64,000 bases of DNA. It comes from Theocolax elegans. Taxonomy: Eukaryota > Arthropoda > Insecta > Hymenoptera > Cerocephalidae. The stretch covers positions 22,844,759 through 22,908,758 of the forward strand of contig CM047428.1 of assembly GCA_026168455.1 (NCBI GenBank), in the 5' to 3' direction. The notes under the pieces are model-generated. The model was not told where the DNA came from, searched no databases, and saw only the letters and a list, made by a program, of their open reading frames with translations. Of this stretch, positions 48,984 through 58,379 are shown in pieces. Each line of letters starts with the position of its first letter. Positions within the stretch are counted from its first letter, which is position 1. The position numbers and the translations under genes were made by a program.

Positions 48984-49446
48984 TCGTTTGATAGTTCAAT
49001 TATAAATCATTCGCCTCGTTCTCGAGATTACATGGAAATGTTTAGAGAATCGCAATTTTTTTTATTCACTTTAAAAGAAATTTACAACAATTTAGTAAAC
49101 AACATTATTAGATATAACTCTAATTATTTCTTTACCGCGTTAATAACCTATGCTGCGAACTCACTGTTCCTTGATAAGGTCTATTATAAATTCTTGCGAA
49201 GGTCTGAGATTTTTCAGACCATCCTGCTGTTTTCTTAATCCTGTCAATACTCACTTTCGCTTTAAGGGGGCCAAAGTCAAGTTTTATCCTCCCTGCCTTA
49301 CCAGCCTAAAAAGTCATAGAAAATAAGTTCTAATTAAAAAAGGACGAGGAGAGCAGCTCCCTTCCTTTATTAGTAATCTACCTCAATTCAAAATTTGAAG
49401 CAAAAATATCTATTGTTTTTGAATAATCCTTTACCAATATTTATGA
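48984..49446. other. Intergenic DNA
   Basis: Nothing firm recognised; a 68-codon frame (49032-49238) has no domain. Confidence 0.35.
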
Positions 49447-49882
49447 TAATTATACGCTCAACTAATTAAGGGGGTGCCATATCCGGTGGGTTACCGACTG
49501 AGAAAAAAAAATAATTATAACATTTATTTAAAAAAATACGCACTTTTATACAAAACCCGAATACAGAAAAGCACTAGATAATTCAATAATAAGTAATTCG
49601 ACAAAGTTACAGGTCAATACGACAGACACCCTAAAAAATTTCTCCACCGAAAATTCAGGGATAATCCTACATTTTCGGTGCAGAAATTGTTTAGAGTGTC
49701 TTTGTCGTATTGACCTGTAACTTTGTCGAATTACTTATTATTGAATTATCTAGTGCTTTTCTGTATTCGGGTTTTGTATAAAAGTGCGTATTTTTTTAAA
49801 TAAATGTAATAATTATTTTTTTTTGCTCAGTCGGTAACCCACCGGATATGGCACCCCCTTAATTAGTTGAGCGTATAGTTAT
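49447..49882. mobile_element. Near-perfect palindromic foldback element
   Basis: The arms of roughly 205 bases match almost perfectly in inverted orientation. ACGCTCAACTAATTAAGGGG at about 49454 is answered by CCCCTTAATTAGTTGAGCGT at about 49857. The loop is only a few bases around 49663. TTAAGGGGG/CCCCCTTAA steps lie at 49466 and 49862, so the mobile unit may be 49466-49862. I see only a handful of mismatches and a few small indels between arms, so it is young. A single diverged arm of the same family is at 61558-61650. Confidence 0.85.
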
Positions 49883-49945
49883 TAAGGGCGTTAAGCCCAA
49901 AAGGCAAAAAAACAAACCGATATAATTGACCTTCGAATTAAAATC

Positions 49946-50517
49946 TTAAGAGGACGTCGAAACTAGCGATTTTATCGACATATAGGGGTGACCGTTTTTA
50001 ATTTTTATCTCGAACTAAAAAAGTTTATGAGGAATTCTTGCACAGTAATATAAATAATCTGTTAGCGTTTGGTGCAAATTCATTGAGTATTTACAAAAAA
50101 TAGTGCGGAACTGTAATTATAATGTAACATAACCTGAAAAAGCCTGAATAAGTGACGATTTTAAATTTTATCAATAACTCAACCAGTTTTTGGGAAATTT
50201 TGGGACCAGAGCACCATTCTATACAGTAATATAAATAATTTGTCAAATTTTGGTGCGAATTTATTTAGTATTTACTAAGAATAATGTGAAACTATATTTT
50301 TTATGCAACATAACCTAATTATTGTGAATTACAGTTTCGCATTATTCTTCATAAACATTCAATGAATTTGCACCAAAATTTGACAAGTTACTTGTAGTAC
50401 TATATAGAATGAGGCTCTAGTCTCAAAATTCCTTAAAAACTGGCTTAGTTATTGATACAAATTAAAAACGGTAACTTCTATATGTTGATAAAATCGCTAG
50501 TTTCGACGTCCTCTTAA
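49946..50517. mobile_element. 572-bp TTAA-bounded foldback element
   Basis: Begins TTAAGAGGACGTCGAAACTA and ends TAGTTTCGACGTCCTCTTAA. The terminal inverted identity covers about 40 bases. Internally a unit with CAGTAATATAAATAAT...TTGGTGCAAATTCATTGAGT occurs twice in direct orientation (about 50043 and 50226) and once inverted (about 50350-50400). No coding capacity. Confidence 0.75.
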
Positions 50518-51324
50518 TACTTTTTATGGCTTGGATGTATTGGAATTCAGTAGTAAGTATCCCTTAAGTCCACTTTACATATAAAATAGCTGGAGAAAAT
50601 TAGATTCTTAGCCGTCTTTAAGTTTTCTATTTTGAAATGTGGAGTGAGTATAAATTCGTTTAAACATTTTAAATTTAATATAAATTGCCTAGTCCCATCA
50701 ACTTTATTCTGGTTTTTATTTGAAGTGTCTATCTCTATTTGTTTCGGAGTTATATGCGATTAAAGTGGAAGTATTTTTCATTCAAATTGCAAGTAATAAC
50801 TTGGCAAGTAATAACTTGGCTTTCTTCATATTTCTATACATATCTGCAGATCCATTTCCCGGAGTACACACACTCTTTTTGTGAGTGTTTGAAATAATCT
50901 CTAAAAACGTATCAAGGATGAAAAATACTCAAAGTAGTTTTTGTACTCTTGAGAATGATTGCAATTCTGAAATCAATTGTGAAATTCTACTACTAGTTAC
51001 TTTGTACTAAAACATATATTTTTGACTGATTATGCTTGAAATAATTGATTAATGTGAATTTATATTTTATATTTTCAAATCTAAAAAAAAAATGAAGAAT
51101 AAAATAAATATTGAACAATAGTAGCTATTTCATATCCGCCATTATTTTGATTTTGATTTTGACAGAATTGTATTCAGAGTACCTAATAACTCTAAGAAAC
51201 AAAGTTCGTTCTTCTGCAACTGTAATTTAAAAAATCAAATGAAAAAATTATTAAAAAAAATATGGCGTTTTGAGGCCTCAAAGAGTTATCCCGGTCCTCT
51301 AAATTGTTATTATTGATTGTTAAG
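50518..51324. repeat. Contains third copy of the dispersed repeat (50670-50860)
   Basis: TTATTCTGG...TCTATTTGTTTCGGAGTTATATGCGATTAAAG...GGCTTTCTTCATATTTCTA parallels 12530-12745 and 3800-4005. The word AAGTAATAACTTGGC is duplicated in tandem at about 50788-50818. The rest to 51324 is AT-rich and unrecognised. Confidence 0.45.
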
Positions 51325-51480
51325 GTCATTAATGCCCTAGTAGAAATGAAAACGATTTTTAAAGTAGAAACAAGGTATTTCTAAAAGATGGATAGAAAAT
51401 GGATAGTTATGACCTAAAACATGGCTATTTCTAACTTCAAACCATTTATAATCGCCACACTTCTATTAGTGTTGATATTG
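51325..51480. repeat. Fragment related to the MITE at 57.39 kb
   Basis: CCCTAGTAGAAATGAAAACG (51338) matches the left end CCCTAGTAGAAATGGAAGC of the 57391-57531 element. No matching right end is clear. Confidence 0.35.
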
Positions 51481-52061
51481 GTTCTATATTAGTCTGTTTG
51501 ATTAACATCTTTAGTGTATAAAGAGGTTTTCTTACTATAAAATTTCATATTCATTTCATATAATATTTGATATAGTCATTACTTTTTTTGTTTTATACCT
51601 TTAAATGTGTTAACCCTCTTCCGGTTACTAGACCCTTACTAGTATATACGGTTGTATAAACAAAAACAAGAGTACTAGTACGACGGTTCAGTGAGAACTA
51701 CAAAAATATTTAATTTGCGTTCCACGTGTAAAATGTTACGCATATCTCATAAAAGCTCAAAACGACAATCATATAGGTATAGGTATTCATATAAACTAAA
51801 GGCATTATAGATTGAAATATAACCTTACCTTTTACCCTTTCTCCGATGCATCATCGTTCTTTGTTTCGTAATAATCATTTAAGAATCTTACGAATAAAAG
51901 GCTGCGCGTGTATTTTAATTACCATTAAAATCGGAAAGAAAGTGTAAACGCACCGATGCATGTTACAGCGCTATATATACATACATTTGCATGATAAAAT
52001 TAATATAAGAACCGTAAATAACAATTTGATTTAACTGCCGGTAAAAAAATACGATATTCGT
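51481..52061. other. Intergenic DNA up to the assembly gap
   Basis: No gene recognised. ACTAGACCCTTACTAGTATA and AGTACTAGTACGACG near 51625-51685 are short palindrome-rich sequences. Confidence 0.35.
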
Positions 52062-52161
52062 NNNNNNNNNNNNNNNNNNNNNNNNNNNNNNNNNNNNNNN
52101 NNNNNNNNNNNNNNNNNNNNNNNNNNNNNNNNNNNNNNNNNNNNNNNNNNNNNNNNNNNNN
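52062..52161. other. Assembly gap (100 N)
   Basis: Exactly 100 N, the conventional size for a gap of unknown length. It lies about 90 bases from a satellite array, so the array is the likely cause of the break and its true length is unknown. Confidence 0.98.
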
Positions 52162-52249
52162 GGAACAAAGGTAACCAACCCCAACGATTTACAATTTTTT
52201 ACTTATATGTGAAACATTTCCCAAAAATGACAAAAATTAAAAATTGCTC

Positions 52250-53300
52250 CGAAAATTATCGGAACCAATTTCTAATAAGGATCTGTACCGATTTCCAGCA
52301 AGGTATGTTTTTTTAAAAAAATTAGAGATGGATTTGAAAATTTTCATCCCCCATATAGGGGTGTTCCGGACCCTCTGAAGTGTTGGAGTTTGTTCGAGGT
52401 GATTTTTTATGTGACCCTGTAGAGCTGTTCCGATTTTCAGCGGGGTATGTTTTTTCAAAAAATTAAAGATGGAATTGAAATTTTTCATCCCCCATATGGG
52501 GGTGTTCCGGACCCTCTGAAGTGTTGGAGTTTGTTCGAGGTGATTTTTTATGTGACCCTGTAGATCCGTACCAATTTTCAGCGGGGTATGTTTTTTTAAA
52601 ATAATTAGAGATGGATTTGAAATTTTTCATCCCCCTTATGGGGGTGTTCCGGACCCTCTGAAGTGTTGGAGTTTGTTCGAGGTGATTTTTTATGTGACCC
52701 TGCAGATCTGTACCGATTTCCAGCGGGGTATGTTTTTTTAAAAAAATTAGAAATGGATTTGAAATTTTTCATCCCCCTTATGGGGGTGTTCCAGACCCTC
52801 TGAAGTGTTGGAGTTTGTGCGAGGTGATTTTTTATGTGACCCTGAAGATCTGTACCGATTTTCAGCGGGGTATGTTTTTTTAAAAAATTAAAGATGGAAT
52901 TGAAATTTTTCATCCCCCATATGGGGGTGTTCCGGACCCTCTGAAGTGTTGGAGTTTGTTCGAGGTGATTTTTTATGTGACCCTGTAGATCCGTACCAAT
53001 TTTCAGCGGGGTATGTTTTTTTAAAATAATTAGAGATGGATTTGAAATTTTTCATCCCCCTTATGGGGGTGTTCCGGACCCTCTGAAGTGTTGGAGTTTG
53101 TTCTAGGTGATTTTTTATGTGACCCTGTAGATCTGTACCGATTTTCAGCGGGGTATGTTTTTTTTTAAAAAATTAGAGATGGATTTGAAATTTTTCATCC
53201 CCCATATGGGGGTGTTCCGGACCCTCTAAAGTGTTGGACTTTGTTCGAGGTGGTTTTTTATGTGACCCTGAAGATCTGTACCGATTTCCAGCGGGGTATG
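52250..53300. repeat. Satellite array, 141-143 bp monomer, three-monomer higher-order unit
   Basis: The word GTGTTCCGGACCCTCTGAAG (one or two substitutions in some units) starts at 52361, 52502, 52644, 52786, 52927, 53069 and 53212. Units 2-4 match units 5-7 better than they match their neighbours (ATTAAAGATGGAATTG in units 2 and 5; AAATAATTAGAGATGG in 3 and 6), giving a 425-426 bp higher-order period. Because 141 is divisible by three, a minus-strand frame can run through it (peptide with LKKHTPLKIGTDLQGHIKNH); this is a repeat artefact, not a gene. The array ends at a T-run at 53300. Confidence 0.9.
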
Positions 53301-53624
53301 TTTTTTTTTTTTTTTCATAAAGTGCTGCGTTTTAAAGTTGCTAACTTCAGATTCATGGGAAAGTAAACTTGAGGTTGCTTTTTCTAATCTGGGTACGTCA
53401 AATGAACAATTAGATTGATATAATAGGCTTGAACTACCTACCACTGACGAACATGCACTTTGTGAGTCTTCATCTTATTTTGCTAAAATAATACTTTAAT
53501 ATATAACAAAATTTCTCATATCAATTATATTTTACTGTGCAGCTCATACTTCCAAACATAAACTTGACAATGGTGTCCTGTGCTGTAGCGAAGGTTGTAA
53601 GAAAAGTAAGTTTTCATAATATGG

Positions 53625-53640
53625 AAAGGTATTGTCTTTA
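53625..53640. repeat. Left target-site duplication of the Penelope-like element
   Basis: AAAGGTATTGTCTTTA here is repeated exactly at 55606-55621. The coding-like minus-strand sequence becomes continuous when one copy is removed, which supports a true insertion duplication. Confidence 0.75.
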
Positions 53641-53679
53641 ATTTTGAGATTTTTTCACCCTCCATTGTGTATTTTAAAG

Positions 53680-53842
53680 AATTGTTGCGATGATGAGGGT
53701 CACACAGTAAAAAACACAAATTTTTACTTTTTTGTACAACGTTTCATCTGCTTATTTGCAGACCTCTTCAGGTACTGAAATATTTATTGAACACAACTAT
53801 ATAAATTATAACAATACATTAATATAGACAATTATAGAAAAC
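53680..53842 (-). repeat. Left terminal repeat of the Penelope-like element (inverted)
   Basis: Inverted copy of 55444-55589, about 17 bases longer because of an insert near 53780 (ATATTTATTGAACACA). Joined directly to the truncated reverse-transcriptase frame at about 53843. Confidence 0.8.
53734..53776 (-). ncRNA. Hammerhead ribozyme motif, minimal dimeric type, intact core
   Basis: On the minus strand, in order: GUAC (stem I), CUGAAGA (core box 1), G-GUCUGC / AAAUAA loop / GCAGAU (stem II, one bulged G), GAA (core box 2), AC-GU (two-base-pair stem III without loop), U as the cleavage nucleotide, and GUAC closing stem I. Penelope-like elements are known to carry hammerheads with very short stem III that work as dimers. 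All core nucleotides required by the family are present in this copy. Confidence 0.65.
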
Positions 53843-54180
53843 TCAAACCAATACGTTGTTAGCAAAAGCATATGGACTTCCAAAAATACATAAAATAAAT
53901 TTTCCTTTAAGACCGATTTTTTCCACAATTAATAGTCCAACACATTTTTTAGCTAAAATAATTGATGATGAGTTAAAAAATATCATACCTAAACCAAAAT
54001 CTCACATAAACAACAGTTTTGAATTAAAAGGAAAATTAGAAAATATTATTATACCACCTGACTATATTATGTTGTCTTTAGACGTTAGCTCTTTATTTAC
54101 TAACATTCCGTGTAATGAAGTCCTTGACAGTCTTGATAGGCGATTTAATTTTATACATAATATAAGATACCATTTGATGA
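53838..54180 (+). pseudogene. Reverse transcriptase, N-terminal truncated part (Penelope-like)
   Basis: Frame open from just after a stop at 53835-53837. AYGLPKIHK, RPIFSTINSPTHFLAK and MLSLDVSSLFTNIP are RT motifs, the last with the catalytic Asp of motif A. The usual 150-200 residues before YGLPKIHK are missing. Near 54174 (CATTTGATG) one T appears to be lost; adding one base would continue into the frame that runs through 54203-55300. The continuing out-of-frame peptide to 54302 is not protein. Confidence 0.8.
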
Positions 54181-55300
54181 AATTCGCAATATCATACGGT
54201 TTTTGTTTGACAATACTTTCTTTACGTTTAATAATAAAATATATAAACAAATTTTTGGTTCGCCAATGGGTTCACCAATATCACCATTATTTGCGGATTT
54301 AGTGATGGCTGATCTGGAAACTCATTGTTTATTAGAATTAAAAGAAAAATTTAATTGTTCTCCGATTTTTTACTGTAGATATGTTGACGATACTTTTTTA
54401 TATATACACAAAGATCATGTAAATTTAGTTCTCAATGTTTTTAATAATTATAATGAACGTTTAAAATTTACACAGGAGATAGAAACAAATAATTGTATAA
54501 ATTTTCTAAATATTTTACTTATTAAAAAGAATAATAATATTTTTACGAATTGGTTTAGAAAAACATCAAATTCTACTAGGTTATTGAGTTTTAAATCGAA
54601 TCATACTGTTCAACAGAAGCGCAATATTGTGTATAATTTAACAGACAGAGCGTTAAAATTGTCTCACCAACAATTTCATAAGGATAATATGAATATAGTT
54701 AAAGAATTACTGAGAATGAATGACTATCCGTTGAAATTTATTAACTCGGCTATTGAAAATAGATTAAGAAAAATAAAATATGAAAATAACAACATGAAAA
54801 AGCGACCTACAATATGTACAATATCACTACCGTATAACAGAGATTTTTATAATAAATGTTCAAAAATGTTAAAAAAATACAATATAAATGTTTGTCCGGT
54901 AATGTGCAAAAAATTAGATAATGTTATAACTTTAGGTAAAGACAAAACATCGAAGTGGGATATGACTGGTGTAGTATATAAGTTTAATTGTAAAAATTGT
55001 CTGGCTACATATATAGGTGAAACAAAACGTGGTCTTAAAACAAGAATTAAAGAACATCAAAAAAATAATAACCCGGATGCAGTTGTTACTGCACATATTG
55101 CAAATAATAAAGATCATGAATTTAATTGGACGAATGTAAAAATATTAGACTATGAACCTTGTTATAAAAAACGTTTAATTTCAGAAATGTTATATATTAA
55201 TTATTATAACGGTACTTTAAATGGAAAAGAAGATACACAATTTCTACACCGACAATATACAAATATAATGGTTTGGTTTAACTTTGACCTATGTATGTAG
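54175..55300 (+). pseudogene. Reverse transcriptase C-terminal part plus GIY-YIG endonuclease (Penelope-like)
   Basis: Continues the RT after the frameshift: FGSPMGSPISPLFADLVM (motif B) and CRYVDDTFLY (motif C, catalytic Asp pair). After the thumb region comes the C-terminal endonuclease with CKNC, TYIGETKRGLKTRIKEH (GIY-YIG variant with Arg and His) and ISEMLYIN (catalytic Glu). RT fused to a C-terminal GIY-YIG nuclease identifies a Penelope-like element of the endonuclease-plus group. This half has no internal stop and ends TAG at 55298-55300. Confidence 0.9.
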
Positions 55301-55443
55301 ATAGAACAATCGATGTATTACTTACACATTCAAAATTTGTTTTGATATAAATACAGGTGCTTTCCATATGTTCTTGTTATTCGACTTAGCTCCTTGAGCA
55401 GTATTAATTGTTTTCGTTCGTTCAGTGTCATAGGTATATAACG

Positions 55444-55589
55444 GTTTTCTATAATTGTCTATATTGATGTATTGTTATAATTTATATAGTTCAGTACCTG
55501 AAGAGGTCTGCAAATAAGCAGATGAGACGTCGTACAAAAAAGTAAAAATTTGTGTTTTTTACTGTGTGACCCTCATCATCGCAACAATT
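55444..55589 (+). repeat. Right terminal repeat of the Penelope-like element
   Basis: Inverted partner of 53680-53842, sense-oriented downstream of the RT frame. Ends GACCCTCATCATCGCAACAAT and then an A-run. Confidence 0.8.
55494..55535 (+). ncRNA. Hammerhead ribozyme motif with a damaged core
   Basis: Same layout as the left copy: GTAC, CTGAAGA, stem II around an AAATAA loop, then GAGAC, GTC, GTAC. Box 2 reads GAG instead of the invariant GAA, which is expected to abolish cleavage. Stem I (GTAC/GTAC) and the cleavage triplet GTC are intact. Confidence 0.5.
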
Positions 55590-55605
55590 ATTTAAAAAAA
55601 AAAAA

Positions 55606-55621
55606 AAAGGTATTGTCTTTA
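55606..55621. repeat. Right target-site duplication
   Basis: Exact copy of 53625-53640 (AAAGGTATTGTCTTTA). Confidence 0.75.
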
Positions 55622-55701
55622 GCTGAAGAGCCTGTCTTTGCATTATTATTTTCAGCGAGACAATTTTTAAATTGTGCAACTAAACTTTTCCGAATTTTCA
55701 T

Positions 55702-56184
55702 TATGTCAGATACTTGTTATAGTTGGTGTGATGATATACACTCGCTCACATCCACCCACCCACACCCAGACCCACACACACACCACATCCAAGTCGATGA
55801 TTCCGGGTGACGCCGAGAATGGGTCCAATTTACAAATAGTAATTTTTATTCAATTTTAAAAATTATTGCAATTAATGTTGGAAATCTCTTGCGGAAAAGT
55901 AGATTTTTCTAACAAATAAGCACATAAATACGGCAGTAAATATATTTAATACTTTGTACTTATTATTATAATTGATTAGTTTTGAGATAAATTTTAATAA
56001 ATTTTAAAGAAAATCTTAGATATAAATTAAACAAAATCGTTTTAATCAATAGTACTTTTTGCTGCCTCAAAGGGAAAGCTTTGTAGTAGTAAAATTTTTC
56101 ATTCTTTGTAGTAGTAACATGTCAGGAGTCAAAATCATGTATTTTTAGAAGATGTCGATCTGTATAGATGTATGCGCGCGCGCG

Positions 56185-56224
<40 letters not shown>

Positions 56225-56599
56225 GCTGTATTTTTTAAACTACTCGGTCAATATCGCCCAGCTTGCGTGTATAGCTTACTTTTCACTTTCCGAATTCCGA
56301 AAAAGACTTTGGTTATTTATCCCCTACATATTTTTTTTAAAGACAATTTTCAAATTTTGAAAAACTAATTTTGAAATAGAATAGTCATTTTGGTAGTTTC
56401 GATCCCTATTGTTTTTCCTCGTTTTCCTTTTCGATTCCTTATTGTTTTGTACCTAAGTTATTAAGCATTATATATTTTTGTACAAAATACTTGATTGCTT
56501 ATATCTCTGAAATTATTTGATCAAATATGTTGAAAGAAAATCGTGAAAATAAAACATAATAATAGCATTATGATGTAAAAATTTCTGAATCTTTCATGG
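55702..56599. other. Intergenic DNA with CA and GT microsatellites
   Basis: A CCCACAC-rich run at 55748-55790, a duplicated word TTTGTAGTAGTAA at about 56081/56106 and a (GT)n microsatellite at 56185-56222. No gene recognised beyond possible upstream parts of the MADF-like fragment. Confidence 0.45.
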
Positions 56600-56900
56600 A
56601 TTAGTTTTTGAAATAAAAATTATAATCTAAAATACGTATTTAAATACTAAAGTATTTAGAAAAATTATATTTAAATACGTTGTACCAAAAATATGTATTA
56701 AAAAACTACTTTTTAAAAATACTGTATTTAAAATACTTTGGTATTTTGATGATTTTTTAAAAATACTTGGGTTAAAATATATTTTTTTCTAGATATGTAT
56801 TTTAAATACAAGTATTTGAAATAATTTTTTTTTGAAAACATAAATGTTTAAATGCAGTATTTCAAATAAATGTATTTAACATATTTTTTTTTGAAAATAT
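56600..56900. repeat. Clustered TATTTAAAATAC-type words
   Basis: Many copies of the near-palindromic word GTATTTAAAATAC in both orientations with short spacers. Similar clusters occur at about 60480-60560 and 61040-61235, so this is an interspersed low-complexity element, not a local accident. Confidence 0.5.
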
Positions 56901-57390
56901 TAATTTATAAATCTTTATTATATTAAAGTGATAAAGTCGTCTCGTGTCCTTCCACGTTTTGCCTTCCACCCCCTAAAAAACATCTTCCAATGTAGTTTTT
57001 TTGTAATAAATTAGTAGTATGGACCTAATGGAACAATTTGGTAACTTTGTTTAATGGTAATGTATTAAAATTGTTGGTTTATGGGGCAAAAACAAGAAAT
57101 TCTGTTGTCCGTCCGGTATCTGAATTTCTATTTTTGCTTTCAGTTTTTTTTAATTTAGCGGAATTTAGGGAATTTGTTATTTTTTTATTATGGGTGGATG
57201 CTATTGGGAGGAACGGATGGAAGGTAAAGGGGTGAGGGTGGAAGGGTGAAGGTGAATTGGGAAAGGGTAATTTAAATTTTATTTGATTTTTGTTGTGTGT
57301 GAGCATGAGTATACGTGTTTGCGTGTGCGTGTGCGTGCATGCGTATGCATGTATGTGTGCATGTGCGCGTATGTATTCGTGTGTGTACGT
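56901..57390. other. Intergenic DNA with GT/GCGT-rich tract
   Basis: 57292-57390 is an imperfect GT/GCGTGT/GTAT microsatellite. The rest shows no gene. Confidence 0.4.
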
Positions 57391-57531
57391 CCCTAGTAGA
57401 AATGGAAGCATTTATGAAACGTTTTTTTTTACCAAAAATTGGCCATTTGGGCAAAAATGACCAATAATTCTACAATTAATGGCCACAAAATATTTTCAAC
57501 TAACCTTAAAATGCTCAATTTCCACTAGGGG
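57391..57531. mobile_element. 140-bp MITE
   Basis: Left CCCTAGTAGAAATGGAAGCA, right TGCTCAATTTCCACTAGGGG: an inverted repeat of about 22 bases with a few mismatches. Sits inside a GT-rich tract (GTGTGTACGT before, GTGTGTGTAAG after). A related left end is at 51338. Confidence 0.6.
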
Positions 57532-57704
57532 TGTGTGTAAGTGTTTGTTATTATTAAAGTGCTACATATATATTAGTGTTTGTTATATATATTAAAGTGC
57601 TTATTAAGAAAAATGACGTCATCAATATCCGATTATTGTTATTTGATTGTATCTTTGAAGACTTTTTTTTTATTTCGAAAGGGTATTCTGCGTTTTTTCG
57701 ACAT

Positions 57705-58060
57705 TTTCTTAGCATCCCCTATTTTAAAGGTGGGAATTAAGGGTGAAGTGTTAAAAAGTGAAAAATATTGAAAATAATTTTTGGGGGGTTTTCGTCGACG
57801 CTGAATAAGAATATGACCACTATTTTTATCAGCAACCCCTGCTTTAAGGGTGGTAACAGGATGAAGTGTTACAAAATAATAAAATTGAAAATCATTTGTA
57901 GGAGGTTTTTGGCAACGCTGAAAAAGAATATGACTACTATTTCAATCAGCAACCCCTATTTTAAGGGTGGAAATCAAGGGTGAAGTATTAAAAAATGAAA
58001 AATATCGAAAAAATATCATTTACGGGGGGTTTTCGTCGACGCCGAATAAGAATATATTTT
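57705..58060. repeat. Three-unit tandem repeat, about 115-125 bp per unit
   Basis: AAGGTGGGAATTAAGGGTGA (57727), AAGGGTGGTAACAGGATGAA (57846) and AAGGGTGGAAATCAAGGGTG (57962) start successive units, each followed by a GTTTTCGTCGACGC-like word (GTTTTTGGCAACGC in the middle unit) and GAATAAGAATATGAC. Units differ by 10-20%. Open frames across it are incidental. Confidence 0.7.
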
Positions 58061-58379
58061 TCCCACCTAAAATGTAAAACCGAATAAATGAACGTTCAAT
58101 AAAATAATACTAATATTCTATTAATATTTACCTCAAATCGATTAAAATATAAATCAACGCATGAATTATAAGCCACGCATTTTATTTCGTCTGTTTCATT
58201 TAAGAAGGACATTGTAAAAAGTTTTGCCGAAGAGTACATAATAATATCAGACTTGTTACCAAGTCTTAATTTAAACTTCCAACTGCATTTAAATAATAAA
58301 CAAATTATTTTTGTATATAATAATTTATTACATTTAATTTAAGAGTAAAGAAAACAAAAAAATAACAAAATCTTAATAA
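58061..58379. other. AT-rich intergenic DNA
   Basis: Nothing recognised. Confidence 0.4.

Larger units (their letters stand above)
53641..55605 (+). mobile_element. Penelope-like retroelement with inverted terminal repeats
   Basis: Bounded by a 16-bp target duplication. Inverted copies of one terminal sequence (pLTR-like) occupy 53680-53842 and 55444-55589. Between them lies a reverse-transcriptase/GIY-YIG frame on +, broken by one frameshift and lacking the N-terminal part. An A-run (55594-55608) lies just inside the right duplication. Inverted or partial terminal repeats and 5' truncation are typical of Penelope-like elements. This copy is not autonomous. Confidence 0.85.
53327..55701 (-). 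pseudogene. Broken MADF-like coding sequence interrupted by a retroelement
   Basis: On the minus strand 55701-55606 continues, after removal of the inserted element and one copy of its target duplication, into 53624-53550. The joined peptide contains LVAQFKNCLAENN and NTFPYYENLLFLQP, which resemble the end of a MADF (Myb/SANT-like) DNA-binding domain. It ends at a possible donor GTATGA. A second coding-like segment (53474-53327; SSLLYQSNCSFDVPRLEKAT) lies beyond a possible intron but the phases do not join cleanly, and it runs into an A-run that abuts the satellite. Start and upstream exons are unknown. It is certainly disrupted at present. The MADF assignment is tentative. Confidence 0.35.

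Noticed and set aside
52605..52913. 102-codon minus-strand frame
   Set aside because: It is a satellite read-through: the 141-bp monomer is a multiple of three, so the peptide simply repeats.
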